Of a stretch of 64,000 nt of DNA, positions 35,701 to 46,946 are shown one piece after another. Location of the stretch: positions 655,467 to 719,466 of the forward strand of contig BDSI01000056.1 in the NCBI GenBank assembly GCA_003117195.1, given 5' to 3'. The notes under the pieces are model-generated. The model had not been told where the DNA came from, did no database searches, and saw only the letters and a list, made by a program, of their open reading frames with translations. The stretch's first letter is position 1. Each line of letters starts with the position of its first letter. A program made the position numbers and the translations under genes. Source of the stretch: Eudorina sp. 2006-703-Eu-15 (Eukaryota; Chlorophyta; Chlorophyceae; Chlamydomonadales; Volvocaceae).

Positions 35701-38700
35701 GGCGGCGGCCACCGGCGCCGCCGGCGCCGCCGCCGCCGCCGCCACCGCGGCCGTCGACGCGGCCGTCCGCGTCCCCCTCACTGCTGGTGCCGCTGCTGAC
35801 CCCTGGGTCGACCACCTCCCCGCGATCCGGAACCGCGATCCGTACATGTTTGGTTCCGGAGCCAGCGCCACTCGACATGGAGCTGGACAGCCTGCGGTAC
35901 ATCCACCCTCGGCCCGCCACGCCGCCCACTTCTCCAGGGAGGGGCAGGGAGGAACCCCCGGCGGCGGCTGCGGTCGCGGCGGCGGAAGTCGGTCGGCAGC
36001 CGCCGACCGCCCAGCGCATCGCCAGCGGCGCCGACGACACCAGCAGCATGTCCTCCGGTCCGCCACCGCCGCTGCTCCTGCCGGGGTCGCTGCGCCGGCC
36101 GCCGCCGCCGCCGTCGTAACCACGAATGGCGGGCGCCGTCACCCGCCGACCGACGGCGGTCAGGCGCTGCGGGGCCGACCCGGCAGGAGGCGGCGGCGAA
36201 GGACCGGGTACGGCCGCCGCCAGGCTGGCCGCCAGCAGCCCTCGGCTGGCGGCGGCGGGGGGTCCGCCCACTCCGCTGCGGAAGGGACTCCACTCCAGGT
36301 CCTCTCCCCCGGTGGCCGCCCGGGTACCCGTCGTCGTCGGAACCTCCGCCGCCGGCGGCGCCGCCGCCGTCTCCTCCTGCGCTGTGGTCTCCCCCGGCCC
36401 TGCGGCCCCCGAGTGAGGGGCCTGCGGACGGAAGTCACCTAGCGGCGGCGGCGGCGGCGGCGGCGCCGCCGCCGCCTCCGCGCCGTCCTCCTCGTCGTCT
36501 TCACCGAGGGGCACGTCTTCAAAGATGCCCGACGAGGAGGCCGCCGAGGGCTGTCGGGCCCTCGCCGCCGGCGCCCTCGCCGCCGCCGCCGGCGCCGCCG
36601 GCCCGGGTTCCGTCCCGCCCGCGTCCATCGGCCGCTGCGGGCCGCCCATTCCACTGGCGACGGCGCCGCCGTCAGACCTGCCGCCGCCGCCGCCACTGCC
36701 CGCCGGGCTCCCTTCCCCGCCTGCCGCCCCTGCCGCCCCGGGCCCCCCTGCCGCCCCTGCTACCCCCAGGTCCCCCAGCGGTAAACCCCAGTCCTCGGCT
36801 GTGTCGTCGTCGCTCTCGTAGCCGCCACTCTCACGAACGTATTCCCTGCTGGCAGTCAACAGATCCCCAGCCGCCTCCGCCGCCTCCGCCGCCTCCGCCG
36901 CCTCCGCCGCCTCCGCCGCCTCCGCCGCCTCCGCCGCCTCCGCCGCCTCCGCCGCCTCCGCCGCCTCCGCCGCCTCCGCCGCCTCCGCCGCCAGCTCATG
37001 ATCGTCAGTAGCGGCATCTATACCACCGACGCCGGTGACGCTGACGTCGGCGGGGCCTACCATGGGCACTGGCGCCGCCGCCGCCCCCGCCGCCTCCGAC
37101 ACGTCCGGCAGCTCCGGCAGCGCCTCATCATGGCTGTAGTACGACGCCGACGGCGACGCCGTGTCGCCAATGCTGATAGTACACTCCTCTTCCGTCACGT
37201 CCGGCGGGGTGTGGAACTCCGCGCCGTCATCGTCGTCATCGCCGTTGCCGCCGCCGCCGCCGCCGATGCCGTGCAAGGTCCCGGCGGCGCCACGGTCGGG
37301 CTGCACGCCGGCGCGGCGGCCGCCCTCCGCCTCGGCTGCGCCGCGTTCCGTCACCCCGCTGTCGCTGTCGCTACCGCCGGCGCCGCCGCCGCCGCCAGAC
37401 GACAGCGCCTCCGATCCGTCCAGGGAGCCCCGCGAGCGCACCCCTTCGGAGCCCAACACGGCAGCGGCGGCGACGGCGACGCCGCCATCACCGCCGCCTG
37501 AATCCGGTACGGCGGCCGTACCCCGAGCATCAGTTGCAGCCGGGGATTCGCTCTCTGCTGGGGCACCCGACAGGGGCTGCCGGGCGAAGGGAGTGGGCGG
37601 GAAGCGGAAGGGTCGCGTCAGCGGCGGTGACGCCGCCGCCACCATGTCTGACAGACTGGGAAAGGTTGGCAGATCCATGGGTCGGTGCATGACGCCGCCG
37701 CCGCCGCCGCCGCCCCCGGGGCTACCCACGACGTGCGACAGCGCCGCGGAGTCGACATCCGCGACGGCTGCGAAGCTCGGCACCTGTATGCCGCTCGCGG
37801 CGGAGGCGCCCTCTTCGATGGCGCCCGGCGGCTGTGCAGTTTCAATGGCCACAGCGCCGGCGGCGGCATCTGGCGGCGGCGGCAGCGGCGGCTCCGCCAG
37901 GTCCGCCCATCGTACGGACCGGTTGCCCAGGCTGCCGCTGCCGCTGCCGCTGCCGCCACCCGCCGCCGCCTCCTGCGACCCCTCACCGCACGTGAGGGAC
38001 GTCGACCGGCGCATGCACGACAGCCTGCGACCCACGGGTCGCGGACTGCCGGTCAGTGAGCCACTGCCGCCGCCGCCGGCGGCGGCGGCGGCCTCCGGCA
38101 CACGTCCGCCGCCGCGCGCGTGCGCCTCCACGCGCTCCGCCGCATGCCGTACAGCTTCCGCCTTCCGCGCCGCCTCGGGTACAGCCAGCCCGGCGTAGTG
38201 CAGCCCGCCGGCAGCGGCTGCGGTGGCCGCAACCTCATCGTGCACGGCGGCGGCGGCGCGCGACAGCGCGGCGGGCGGCTGCGCCGCCGACGGCAGCGCC
38301 GCCGCCGCCGCCGCCGCCGCCAGCTGCGCACCCGTCGCCGCGGCCACCTGCGCCGCGATGCGCTCCGCCGCGACCTGCTCCGCCGCAACCGCCTCCGCAA
38401 AGCTGCGGGCCACCGTCGGCGGCAGTACGGCAAGGGTCACCTCGATGCCGGCCGCGTCCGACGGCGCCGCCTCCCCAGCTCCAGGGGCTCCCACCAGCGG
38501 CGGAGGCGCCACATGATCCCCCGGCAGCGTCAGGCCCGTCGCCCGCGCCACCGACTCCCGGGTGGCCTCCATGCCCGCCGCTACCGCGCCCACCGTAGGC
38601 GAGCTCGGCACCACAGCCGCATAATACCCGCCGGGCCCGCTGGGCGGCGCCGCCAGCGACCGCGTCCACGGCGTGGCGACTGCGGCGGCGGCGGCGGCGG

Positions 38701-41700
38701 CGGCTGCGGCGGCTGCGTCGGCGGCGGCGGCTGCAACCGCCGCTCGAGGGCTCGACGCGGCAACGCCGCCGCGGGCTGCTGTGGCGCCGGCTGTAGCAGC
38801 ATCGCTGCTGTCGGCGGCCGCGGCAGCCTGGCGGCGTTGCGGCGGCAGGTCCCACATCTCGGCGACACTTGGCTGTAGCAGCAGATCCGAGGGGCGGTGC
38901 GCGCTGCCGCTGTCGACGGCGGCGGCGGCACCCAGCGCCAGCTCCGCCAGCAGCGCCGCCCGGCGGACATGCGCGCCGCCGCCGCCGGCGGCCGCGTCAG
39001 CGGCGGCGCTGGTGCCGCCGCGGCCGCCGCCTCCTTCGCCCGTGTCAAGTTGCTCGGCCAGGAGGCCCGCTGCGCGGAGAGGAGGGGAAAAGGGGGGGCG
39101 GTGCGGTGTGGGTTTGACACGGTGCGGGGTGGCGGTGAGGGGCAGACGGCAGAGGCGGGCACGGAGAGGGCGGGCCGGTGGGGTGCTGTCGCAAGAGGCC
39201 ATCCGCATTATTGTTTGATGCGCTGGTGCAGTGCGCCCGGGGGCGCGGTGTGAGGCAAGTGTGGGCCGTGGGAAGTGGGTGGACACATTCAAACTGCGCT
39301 GCAGCCAGGGACAAGGGGACGGGGGGAGTACGGCATCTCTCCGTCCACGGCCGGTGTACGGCAGGGTGCCGTGTTGAGGCGCACACACGGGGTTTGGTTG
39401 CGCCGCTCTGCCGTCGCCGCGACGGCTGGTACGGCAGTACAATGCATAACAACTGTCGTACTCTTGTCGTGCGTGTCTGTTGACGCCTGTGGACTGCTTG
39501 ATACGGCAAGGGATGCGCCTCGTGCTTGGGTGTGTGATCCTTATCGCCACATGCTGACTAAAATGGATTGATGCGACAAGAAACAAGATTGAGAGACGGA
39601 ATGTAGTTGGGGCATAGGAGCTTAGCTACAGGTATTGATGGCCGCGTCGTAAGAAGATCGGCGGTGGCGGGCTCCGCTCTCACCTGCCGCCGCCGCCGCC
39701 GCGACCGCACGGTCGTAACGGACCCGTGGGTCGACCTGGCCCGCTGACTCTGCGGGCAGTACATGCAGTACGGCGGTTTGGTTGCAATCCTGGTGCAATC
39801 AATGTACGGCAAGGACGGCTGGTACGGCTCCGCAAGATACTATACTTCACACCAGTCCATGCCTGGTACGGCACACACCGGTTCGGAGCCGCGCAGTCTC
39901 CGCGACTCCACCCCTCTCCCCCCCCAGTTCCGTCCCCGCCCTTGCCAACAGCACCTCTACTGCTTATCTGCTATACCAGATAGCCTGACGTCCCTGCCGC
40001 CGTCCTCAACCCCTCCACGCAGCCCGTACTCGCCTCCCTCCGCCGCCAGCAGCTGCTCCGCCGCCGCCGCGCCCACCGCCGCGGCCGCCGCCTGCCCCGC
40101 CATGTCCCCCGTCATCAGCTCCAGGGAGCTGTCCGCCTCCTCCAAGGTGCCGGGGGACATCCGTTCGGGGGCCAGACCCCGCAGCGCAGAGTCGCGGTCC
40201 ACAGCCGCATCTGAAGCGGTGTGTCATGTGTCGTGTGTCGTGTGGGGGGGGGGGAGGGGCATGTGGGTCAGCCGGGAAGGACAGGTGCCGTTGGTGCGGT
40301 GTCCAGGGAGGCGGGCCGGCATCGAGGGTTGTACGGCAAAAAACACAGGACAAGAGTCACTGCCCAGAGGGGGATGCGCCGGGGGACAACACGAGGGGGA
40401 CATGATTTGGGAACACACACCGGGCGGGTTGCAATTCTAACTAAACACACACACCGCGCTGACTGCCCACCCCGGCGCGAAGACCCCACGCTCACTACCA
40501 CACGGAGGGGGCAGGGCAGCACCCGTCCACACGGGCCCCCCGCGGCGCCCCACCTTCCGCCCCCCATCCCGCGCCGCCCACCCACCCGCTCACCCACCCG
40601 GGTGCACCACCACCCGCGCCATCTCCGCCGCCCGCCCCACCCCCTGGCCGCAGTGCACCAGAGCCCCCGCCACCGCAGCGGCCCGGGCCGCCTCCGCGTG
40701 AACCTCCGCCTGCGGGGCAGGTGGGCCGGGCGGGTGGGGACCGGTATGGCTAGGTGGGCGGTGGGGTGAAGAGCGAACGGAAGCCCGGACAGCCGTGTAG
40801 TGTGGTGGGGTGTGGAGGTGGGGTGGAGTGGGGTGGAGTGGGGTAGAGGAAATTGGTAGACATATTTATACTGCGCTGCTGCCAGAGCGAATATCCGATA
40901 AAGACTCGACTGTACCAGGATCTCCACCGCTTGTAGGCCTTGACAATTAGTGACTGAAGTAATCAACACCGAATCGAAAGAAATCTGCCTAATGCCACTT
41001 CGGTCATGCGGTCGCTGAAGTGTCGGAACGCTGGCGGCTGTTAAAATGCACACGAGCCCTAGCTCCCAACGTCAACCTAAAAGTCGAAGAGTAAGGTGAA
41101 AGGAGCTTAGTCTTCATTGGGGTGCAGTGGGGTGCAGTGGGGTGCAGTGGGGTGTTGGGCACCTTCCGTCGACCCACCTCCCGTGGGCCCTCGGTGGTCC
41201 CCTCGGCCCCGGGACAACTCGCTGCTGGCAGCAGGCTTCCACCCCCCCCCTCCGGAACACGCCCCGGCCCCCAGCCCGCGCTCCGTTGCCCAAAGCCCGC
41301 GTACCGTACCCTTTCCCCCGAAGAGCAGACCTCCTCCAGCCCGCTGGAGACCCGCAACACGACCCGCCCCCCCCCCGACACGCACCCTCTCCCCAACCCC
41401 CTCACCCCCACCCCCCGCACCTGATGCTGCGCCGCCACCAGCGCCCTCGGCAGCACCTGGCCCCCCAGCACCGCCAGCTCCTCACCCCCGCCCCCGTCCC
41501 CACACCCCCGCCCCCAGCTCCCTGACATCTCGCCAGCATCCACCTCCCCGCCGTCACCCTCGCTCTCGCCCCACTTATCAACACCGCCGCCGCCGCCGTC
41601 ACCACCACCACCACCACCACCACGGCCCGGAGGTCCCGTGGGTCGCCGGGACCTCTCACCGCCCAGCGGCCGGGGGACCTCCGCCGGCTGCTGCTGCGGC

Positions 41701-41917
41701 GGTGGCGGCGGCGGCCGCGGTGGTGGCACCAGGCGGCCTGCCGCTGCCGCCACCGGTGCCCCGGGCGCTGCCGGCGGCGGTTGCAGGGGGACCGCAAAGG
41801 CGGCTGCGGCGGCGGCGGTGGCCCGGGCGGCCGCGTCGGCTTGTGTGGGCGTTCCGAAGTCGGAGGCTCGGTCCACCTCCAGGGAGGACGCGGCCACGGA
41901 CACCGCGGACTCGGAGA
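32731..41917 (-). CDS. Giant Ala/Gly-rich, probably disordered protein (5' end unresolved)
   Basis: In-phase minus-strand exons are 41917-41421, 40709-40598, 40210-39977, 39069-34732 (4,338 bp), 34311-34154 and about 33741-32731, giving at least 2,100 residues. Composition is dominated by Ala, Gly, Pro, Ser, Glu and Asp. It includes poly-Gly and poly-Ala runs, a stretch of about 13 Glu-Ala-Ala units (36870-36992) and acidic patches. A short helical motif recurs in separate exons: SLVALGEPVAEAV, ALVALGEPVEEAV and ALVHCGQGVGRAAEM. No catalytic domain, signal peptide or membrane segment is recognised. The last exon ends GVFGP then TGA. The consistent phases and the continuous 1,446-codon exon support it as a gene. 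The start is unknown, and the gene may include the loci at 42610-43735 and 44113-44630. The acceptor of the last exon could also be at 33714. Confidence 0.6.
34665..34716 (-). repeat. Interstitial telomere-like repeat
   Basis: The plus strand holds degenerate units (ACCTAAAACCCC, AAACCTAAAACCC, AAATCTAAGATCTAAACCC) related to CCCTAAAA. It begins 15 bp inside an Ala-rich gene intron, counted from the donor at 34731. Confidence 0.65.
36870..36992 (-). repeat. 9-bp coding tandem repeat, Glu-Ala-Ala
   Basis: About 13.5 units of GCCTCCGCC (plus strand) are nearly perfect. On the coding strand they give a Glu-Ala-Ala periodic helix inside the Ala-rich protein. Confidence 0.95.
39272..39310 (-). 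repeat. Intronic ~45-bp motif in Ala-rich gene
   Basis: The minus strand reads CTGGCTGCAGCGCAGTTTG then AATGTGTCCACCCACTTCC. It lies 200 bp upstream of the acceptor of the 4.3-kb exon, in sense. Confidence 0.75.
40424..40453 (+). repeat. Short CA-linked repeat (family C copy)
   Basis: GGGCGGGTTGCAATTCTAAC precedes TAAACACACACAC. The inverse at 13957-13985 is almost identical over its first 20 bases. Confidence 0.65.
40847..40890 (-). repeat. Intronic ~45-bp motif in Ala-rich gene
   Basis: The minus strand reads CGCTCTGGCAGCAGCGCAGT then ATAAATATGTCTACCAATTTCC. It is the copy most like that at 16499, lies in sense in the intron between exons at 41421 and 40709, and ends about 135 bp before the acceptor. 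Confidence 0.85.
40891..41105. repeat. AT-richer island in Ala-rich gene intron
   Basis: About 215 bp of distinctly AT-richer sequence abut the intronic motif. The sequence is unknown, and may be the body of the element to which the motif belongs. Confidence 0.4.
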
Positions 41918-42609
41918 CTGCGGGCAGGGAAGGAGGGAAGGAAGGAGGGAAGGAGGGAAGGAGGGAAGGAGGGAAGGAGGGAAGGAAGGAGGGAGGCAAC
42001 GAGGAGGGAGGCAGGGGCCGGAGGGGCAGGACGAGGCGTCAAGATGGCTCACTGCCAGCAGAGGCAGGAGAGGCAGGGCGAGGGTGGCAATCATGAGCCG
42101 GGGACCCGGCGACACACACATGTGGACGTACGACTTCACGCGTTGCAGGCTGCTGCGAAAAGCTCTCTCTCTCACACACACACACACACCCCAAATTGAC
42201 AGCGTTCTTCCGACACCGTAGCCTTCTATTCATTACATGGGTCGTGCAATGGGTATATCATATACGCATACGGGCAAATGTTTGGGCGTTACTCGGCCCC
42301 TCATGTGTCACGCACACCTGTTTCTGCCATGTCTAAGAACACACACACACACACACCGCCTCTACGTCGCCGTCACCATTCACTACCATCTCGTTGTCGG
42401 TAATTCGGGATTCGGGTTCCGGGTACTTTGGGTGTAATCTACTTCCTTCGCCTACATCGCCTGATACGCTGGACTTCGCTTCTCGCGGCTCAGTCCTCTT
42501 TTACACACCGCCTCTCACGACCGACAGCAAGGCACTACCCTCCCGGTGTTTCCCCCTCGGGATCTGAGGAGCCACGTCGCATGGCGCCGGGGGGCGAGAG
42601 AGCGGGACA

Positions 42610-43735
42610 TTAGTTGCCGTACGGTGCCGTACAGCGACTGGCCGCACACAGCTCACTGGGCGCGGGGTGGCTCTGTCGACGCTGCAGATCCGCCATGATG
42701 TTGCCCCAGGGGCCGCCTTCGCAGCAGCCGCCCGTAGATCCGCCGCCGCCGCCGGCGGCGGCGGCGTCGGTGCTGGCGGTGGCGGCGCCGCCGCCGGCCC
42801 CGCGCGGTGACGGCATCACCACGGGTGTGGTCTCCCCAGATGTCGGCGCTGAGATGGATGGCGGGCTCGCGAGGGCTTCGTACGGCAGGCCCGATGTAAG
42901 GACCTCCGCCACTGAGGACGAGGGGGCGGCCGCCGCAGGCTCCTTTCGTGGCCCCTCCGCCCCGCCCCGCGCGAGGGACATGTCGCAGGGGCCGCTGACG
43001 TGGCTGCCGCTGCCGTGACGCGCCGAGTCGAAGTCAACCGTGCCTGACCGACCAGCGACAGGGGCGTCACCAATGAATGTCCCGTACGGGGCCGAATCCG
43101 AGGGCCCCGCCGTAGGAGAGGGATGGGAGAAAAGGGCTTCCAGCAAATCGGAAGGCACTGTACGACGACGTGTTTTGTATGCCCCTAGGGTCGTGGTCAT
43201 GTATGCCCCTAGGGATGCGCGCGGGGCAGGGCTCCAGGGTGGGGTGGGGCCGGGGTGCTCGAGGCTGTCATGTGTCGATCGACGGGCTACGGCAGTGGAC
43301 AGCCGGACACGGCCGTTACGATTGTCATAGCATGCCCCTCTGATCCTGGGGCTGCCACGCACGGCACATGTACGGCAGATATTATAGTAAGTCAGCGAGG
43401 AAAAAACGCTGCGTGTTGAATGCAATCTACGAATGTGGTCGCAACTGTCGTACTCAAGTCGTACTTACCCCGCGGGTCCAGGGCGGCCTCGGCGATGTTG
43501 GCGGCCCGTGGGACGCTCTCCCCAAGCGCGTGCACGAGCGCGCCGGCGGCGGCCGCCGCCGCCGCCGCTGCGTCGTGCATGCCGTACAAGATGTCGATAT
43601 CCACCGCAGGACCCAACTCCGCCTCGACGGGTGGCCGTACGGGCGCGGCGGCGGCGGCGCCGCCGCCGCCGCCGCCAGGCGCTGACGCCTGCAGCGCCAC
43701 AGCTCCCTCCTCCGCCCTCGACTCTCCCGTGCCGC
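42610..43735 (-). CDS. Ala-rich low-complexity protein, two 3' exons (5' unresolved)
   Basis: Exons 43735-43469 and 43043-42610 join in phase (…DPRG then TVDFDSARHG) and end at TAA. The first exon contains AGALVHALGESVPRAANIAE, close to the recurrent motif of the giant gene next door. The second is Gly/Ala/Pro-rich. A minus-strand TGTAA, the usual volvocine polyadenylation signal, lies at 42505-42501, about 105 bp downstream. An upstream ATG at 43802 could be the start, or more exons lie beyond. It is either a paralogue of, or part of, the giant gene. Confidence 0.45.
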
Positions 43736-44112
43736 CTGCGCGGACCCAGAGACCCATGGGTCCGTCAGCCACGACTCCCAACCTCCCGTCCCCATTAGTC
43801 ATTCATCCGCGGAGGTACGGCGGTACGCGGCCACCCATTCACAGCAGCGCATCCACCCATCCACGCCGGGACGCTTTCAGGCAGTTGAACACATCCCACC
43901 CGCGCCACGTGAGGCAGGGAAGCAGCGGCGCCAGCAACCCGCCAGCAACCCGCCCGCCGGCCCTGTCGGTGGTCGCGATCAGATCATCAGCCCTCCCCGG
44001 CAGCTCAGTCCACACTCCACAGCAGCCACCGATCGCAAGCCAACCGCACATCCTCGCGAGGTGTTATACGCGACCGCCGGCAGGCTAAGCAGGGCAGCCT
44101 AAGCAGGGCAGG

Positions 44113-44630
44113 CTAAGCACCCAGTGCCAGGCCCCTCTCCCGCCCGCCTACCGCAGCGACGGCAATGGGGGTGTCTGTGCGCACATCGCCGACATCGCCC
44201 CGCCGCCCCCACGCCCCCGACAGCCTCTGCCCAACCTCCTCCTCATACGGTGCATCATCGCTTCGCGTGTGAGGGCTGCCGCGGCGCGACCCCTCGCCCC
44301 GAGGGCGCAGATATCGCGACATGGCATAGTCTGAAACCCTAGAGTAGGATGCGTCGTCCAGGGGTCCGAAATGACCCACGGCACCCGAACGCCACCAACC
44401 CGCTGACGTGCAGATCACCGCGAACTGCCCGTTCCGCGGAGGGATTTCGGCGCACCTGCGCCTCGGACGACGTCCTCGCCATCGACATCGACCGCTTCGA
44501 GTCCGGATCGGTCTGAGACCTCCGCGTCGATGGCCGTCGAATGGCCGTCGGAATGGCGACCGCGACGAACGACGGGCCGCGCCGGTGCTGGAGCACCGAC
44601 CCATGGGTCGCCTGCGCCGCTCATGGGTCC
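44113..44630 (-). CDS. Unrecognised protein, two 3' exons (5' unresolved)
   Basis: Exons 44630-44456 and 44330-44113 join in phase through a CAG/GTGCGC donor and a TTTCAG acceptor. The joined segment includes SDRSGLEAVDVDGEDVVRGA, then DYAMSRYLRPRGEG, DDAPYEEEVGQRLSGAWG and a TAG after LALGA. It is charged with few repeats and shows no known domain. The upstream part, GAGDPWVGAPAPARP, encodes one of the GACCCATGGGTC palindromes. It may belong to the same locus as the neighbouring Ala-rich exons. Confidence 0.4.
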
Positions 44631-46532
44631 CTGCGCCCGCGGCGAAATGCCATATGTTGCTAATAGACCCGGCACCGACGAGATCAAATGCGCTGTGCTG
44701 TGCCTCGGAATTGCGCGCCAATGCCAGCGCGCGCGCGCGGGCCTGACCTGACCTTGGGTGAGGGATTCGGATGCCGCGTCCCTGGGCACTGGACCCGCAC
44801 GCGCGCCGCAGTCCGGCCATAGTCACCTACCTCGCCAAGATCTTGTGCCCCTGGGCCCTCCATCAGTCCTGGGAAGCTTCTTGCTCAAGTTAACTTGCGT
44901 GCCGGCGGCAGCCGCCGGTGCGGTGCTGCGCGGGTGCGAGCCGAACGCGTGCGCGTTCCTGCGACGTCCCCTCCCGTCTGGATGCGTCGATCCCTGCTGG
45001 ACCTGGACCGGATGGCGATGGCGCACGTTTGCTAGCTGCTGACGAACATGGCCCGTCCTTCCTTTTCTTTATTCAGCAAAGCAACAGGCTTGAACGCGGC
45101 TCGCGCTCAGGTTTCTTCCCGGCTGCCAAGTCGCCCACACCAACGCTGACGTAGGATGGTGGTTGGAAACGTTCCGATGCGTCCCGGAAGAGCAGCTGGG
45201 ATTCGTTTGGCTGGGATTGACTTGCTTCGAAGGTGCTACAAAATGATATGGGTGAGAATTAGCAAAACAATGCGCAATGGAAGGGCGAGGTCCTGAAGGC
45301 CGGCCTGATACATTGTGTGTACGGGACGTCACCTGCCGCCCATATGACGGACTGCCAGGTACAACATGTTACGAGTCGCTCCATGCGGCTCCGACAGGCA
45401 GGCTCCGACATGCGCATTCTCGTGATTAAAAGCGTGTCAGTCAGACAACTTTGACAACGCAATTGTGCAAGGAGGCGCACCCCAGCGGGCCCGCAACGTC
45501 AACAAAGTCCGAGCAGGTGATGAATGTCACGACTCGGGAGCTCAGGACTCGTCAGCGATACAGCACACTAGGACCGGGCCAGGGCTCGGCCATTTCCAGC
45601 CAGCTTTGTTGGAAGTTGCATCGAACCAGCCGCGCCGGAACAGCCCGCCCCGGCCAGTAGTCTTCACGAACGCAAGTGTCGCGAAACCTGCTTCACAGGA
45701 ACGCAATTGTGGGTTCAGGTTCACGAATTGCGTTCAACAATTTAGAAAGGCAGCCCTTTAGTTGCGCGCCTTCCGTTGGGCATCGCGCGGCGAGCCGCAG
45801 CCGCGGTTGCCGGGTCTGACTCCACGCTCGCATCTGTCGTACTTGCCGTACAGGCGACACACGCGCCCCGCAACGCCCCAGAGTCAGTGGGAGGCAGTCA
45901 TTACCGGGGGGTTGCGACCAAGTGAGGCACGGAAAACCCCATGCAGACGCTGGGCAGCTCTCGCAAAATTGCATCCGGCGGTTTCGCCGGCTCGAGTATG
46001 CACCGCTCAACTACGGCCGCCTCCCCTCCGGCAGGCGCCGTACCTACCCTGCCCCATCATAACATCAGCCCCGACACCATCAACAACATCCGCAGCAGCA
46101 GCAGCTGCTTCGCGAATCACCCTCCCCATATGTTGACCCATGCCGCCCGGTGGATCGTTCATTATTATGCGCCCTCCCCGCCCTCACGAGGGGTTCATGC
46201 TGCGCACGAGCGGCGCCACCCCCTCCTGTCGGAGGCTCCTCCCCCCCCCGGCCGGCTCGGTCCCATGCTCGCCCGCCAGCTGACGTGCTTCCCACCCCGC
46301 GCGTTCGCGCCGCCTCCTCGCACCCGGCGGGCTCTGTCCACCATCCCGCACGAGCACTCTGGAGATCAAGTCGTCTGTGTACAGCCATCCGCGCCTTGGC
46401 TATACACACACATACACGCGCGCGCGCACACACACACACACACACCCGAGCCGTCATCGCATCGCCTCCCTCCCAGGGACCGCGCCCTGCTCCTCCCCTG
46501 CCTCCCTGCGTTACAGCCCGCCATGCGGTTGG

Positions 46533-46589
46533 TGCCCGAGCGGCCCACTGCGCGCCAGCGACCATCTTGTCAAATCACGGTTCGAATCC
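46533..46589 (+). other. tRNA-like fragment with A and B boxes
   Basis: TGCCCGAGCGG (46533-46543) resembles the pol III A box of Leu/Ser tRNAs. GGTTCGAATCC (46579-46589) is a perfect B box. The T stem has mismatches and no acceptor or anticodon stem forms, so this is not a working tRNA. It is more likely a decayed tRNA or the head of a short interspersed element. Confidence 0.4.
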
Positions 46590-46865
46590 CGCATATATCC
46601 ATCCCTTCGCATTATATATCCCCCGCAAGCGATCCATACCTAATAAATACCCTTCCCCCAGGCCCCGCCACAGCCATCGTAGCCTCCCTCCTCTCCGTCC
46701 CTCTCTGGGGTGGCACGTCAAAGCACGGAACACAGCCGCAGCTCGACGCCCGGAAGGAAGCGGAGCGGCCGATCTTCCACCTGCTATTTGCCGGCAGTGT
46801 CAACTGCTGATCGCATATGCTGATGCCGGGATGCTAACCTGCCTATGCGTGTGATGCTGTACGGT

Positions 46866-46894
46866 AGCCAGATCAGATCAGATCAGATCAGATC
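46866..46894 (+). repeat. (GATCA)n repeat
   Basis: Five tandem GATCA units lie downstream of the FTR1 stop. Confidence 0.95.
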
Positions 46895-46946
46895 AAGAGA
46901 TAACCACACCTCTGTGGGCGAGGGTGCAGTATTTGATCCGAGGTCC

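Larger units (their letters stand above)
44631..46946. other. Intergenic, no gene recognised
   Basis: It holds a CA array at 46426-46445, a tRNA-like fragment at 46533-46589, a GATCA pentamer repeat at 46866-46894, and TTACA at 46511 (TGTAA on the minus strand), a possible polyadenylation signal for FTR1 about 430 bp beyond its stop. Confidence 0.5.

Noticed and set aside
41917..42094. Signal-peptide-like start MIATLALPLLPLLA for the giant Ala-rich gene
   Set aside because: Its donor (GCA/GTGAGC) is phase 0, while the following exon needs one carried base, so the join would shift the frame. Left unresolved rather than forced.
46533..46589. Functional tRNA gene
   Set aside because: The A and B boxes fit, but T-stem pairs are broken and no acceptor or anticodon stem can be drawn.
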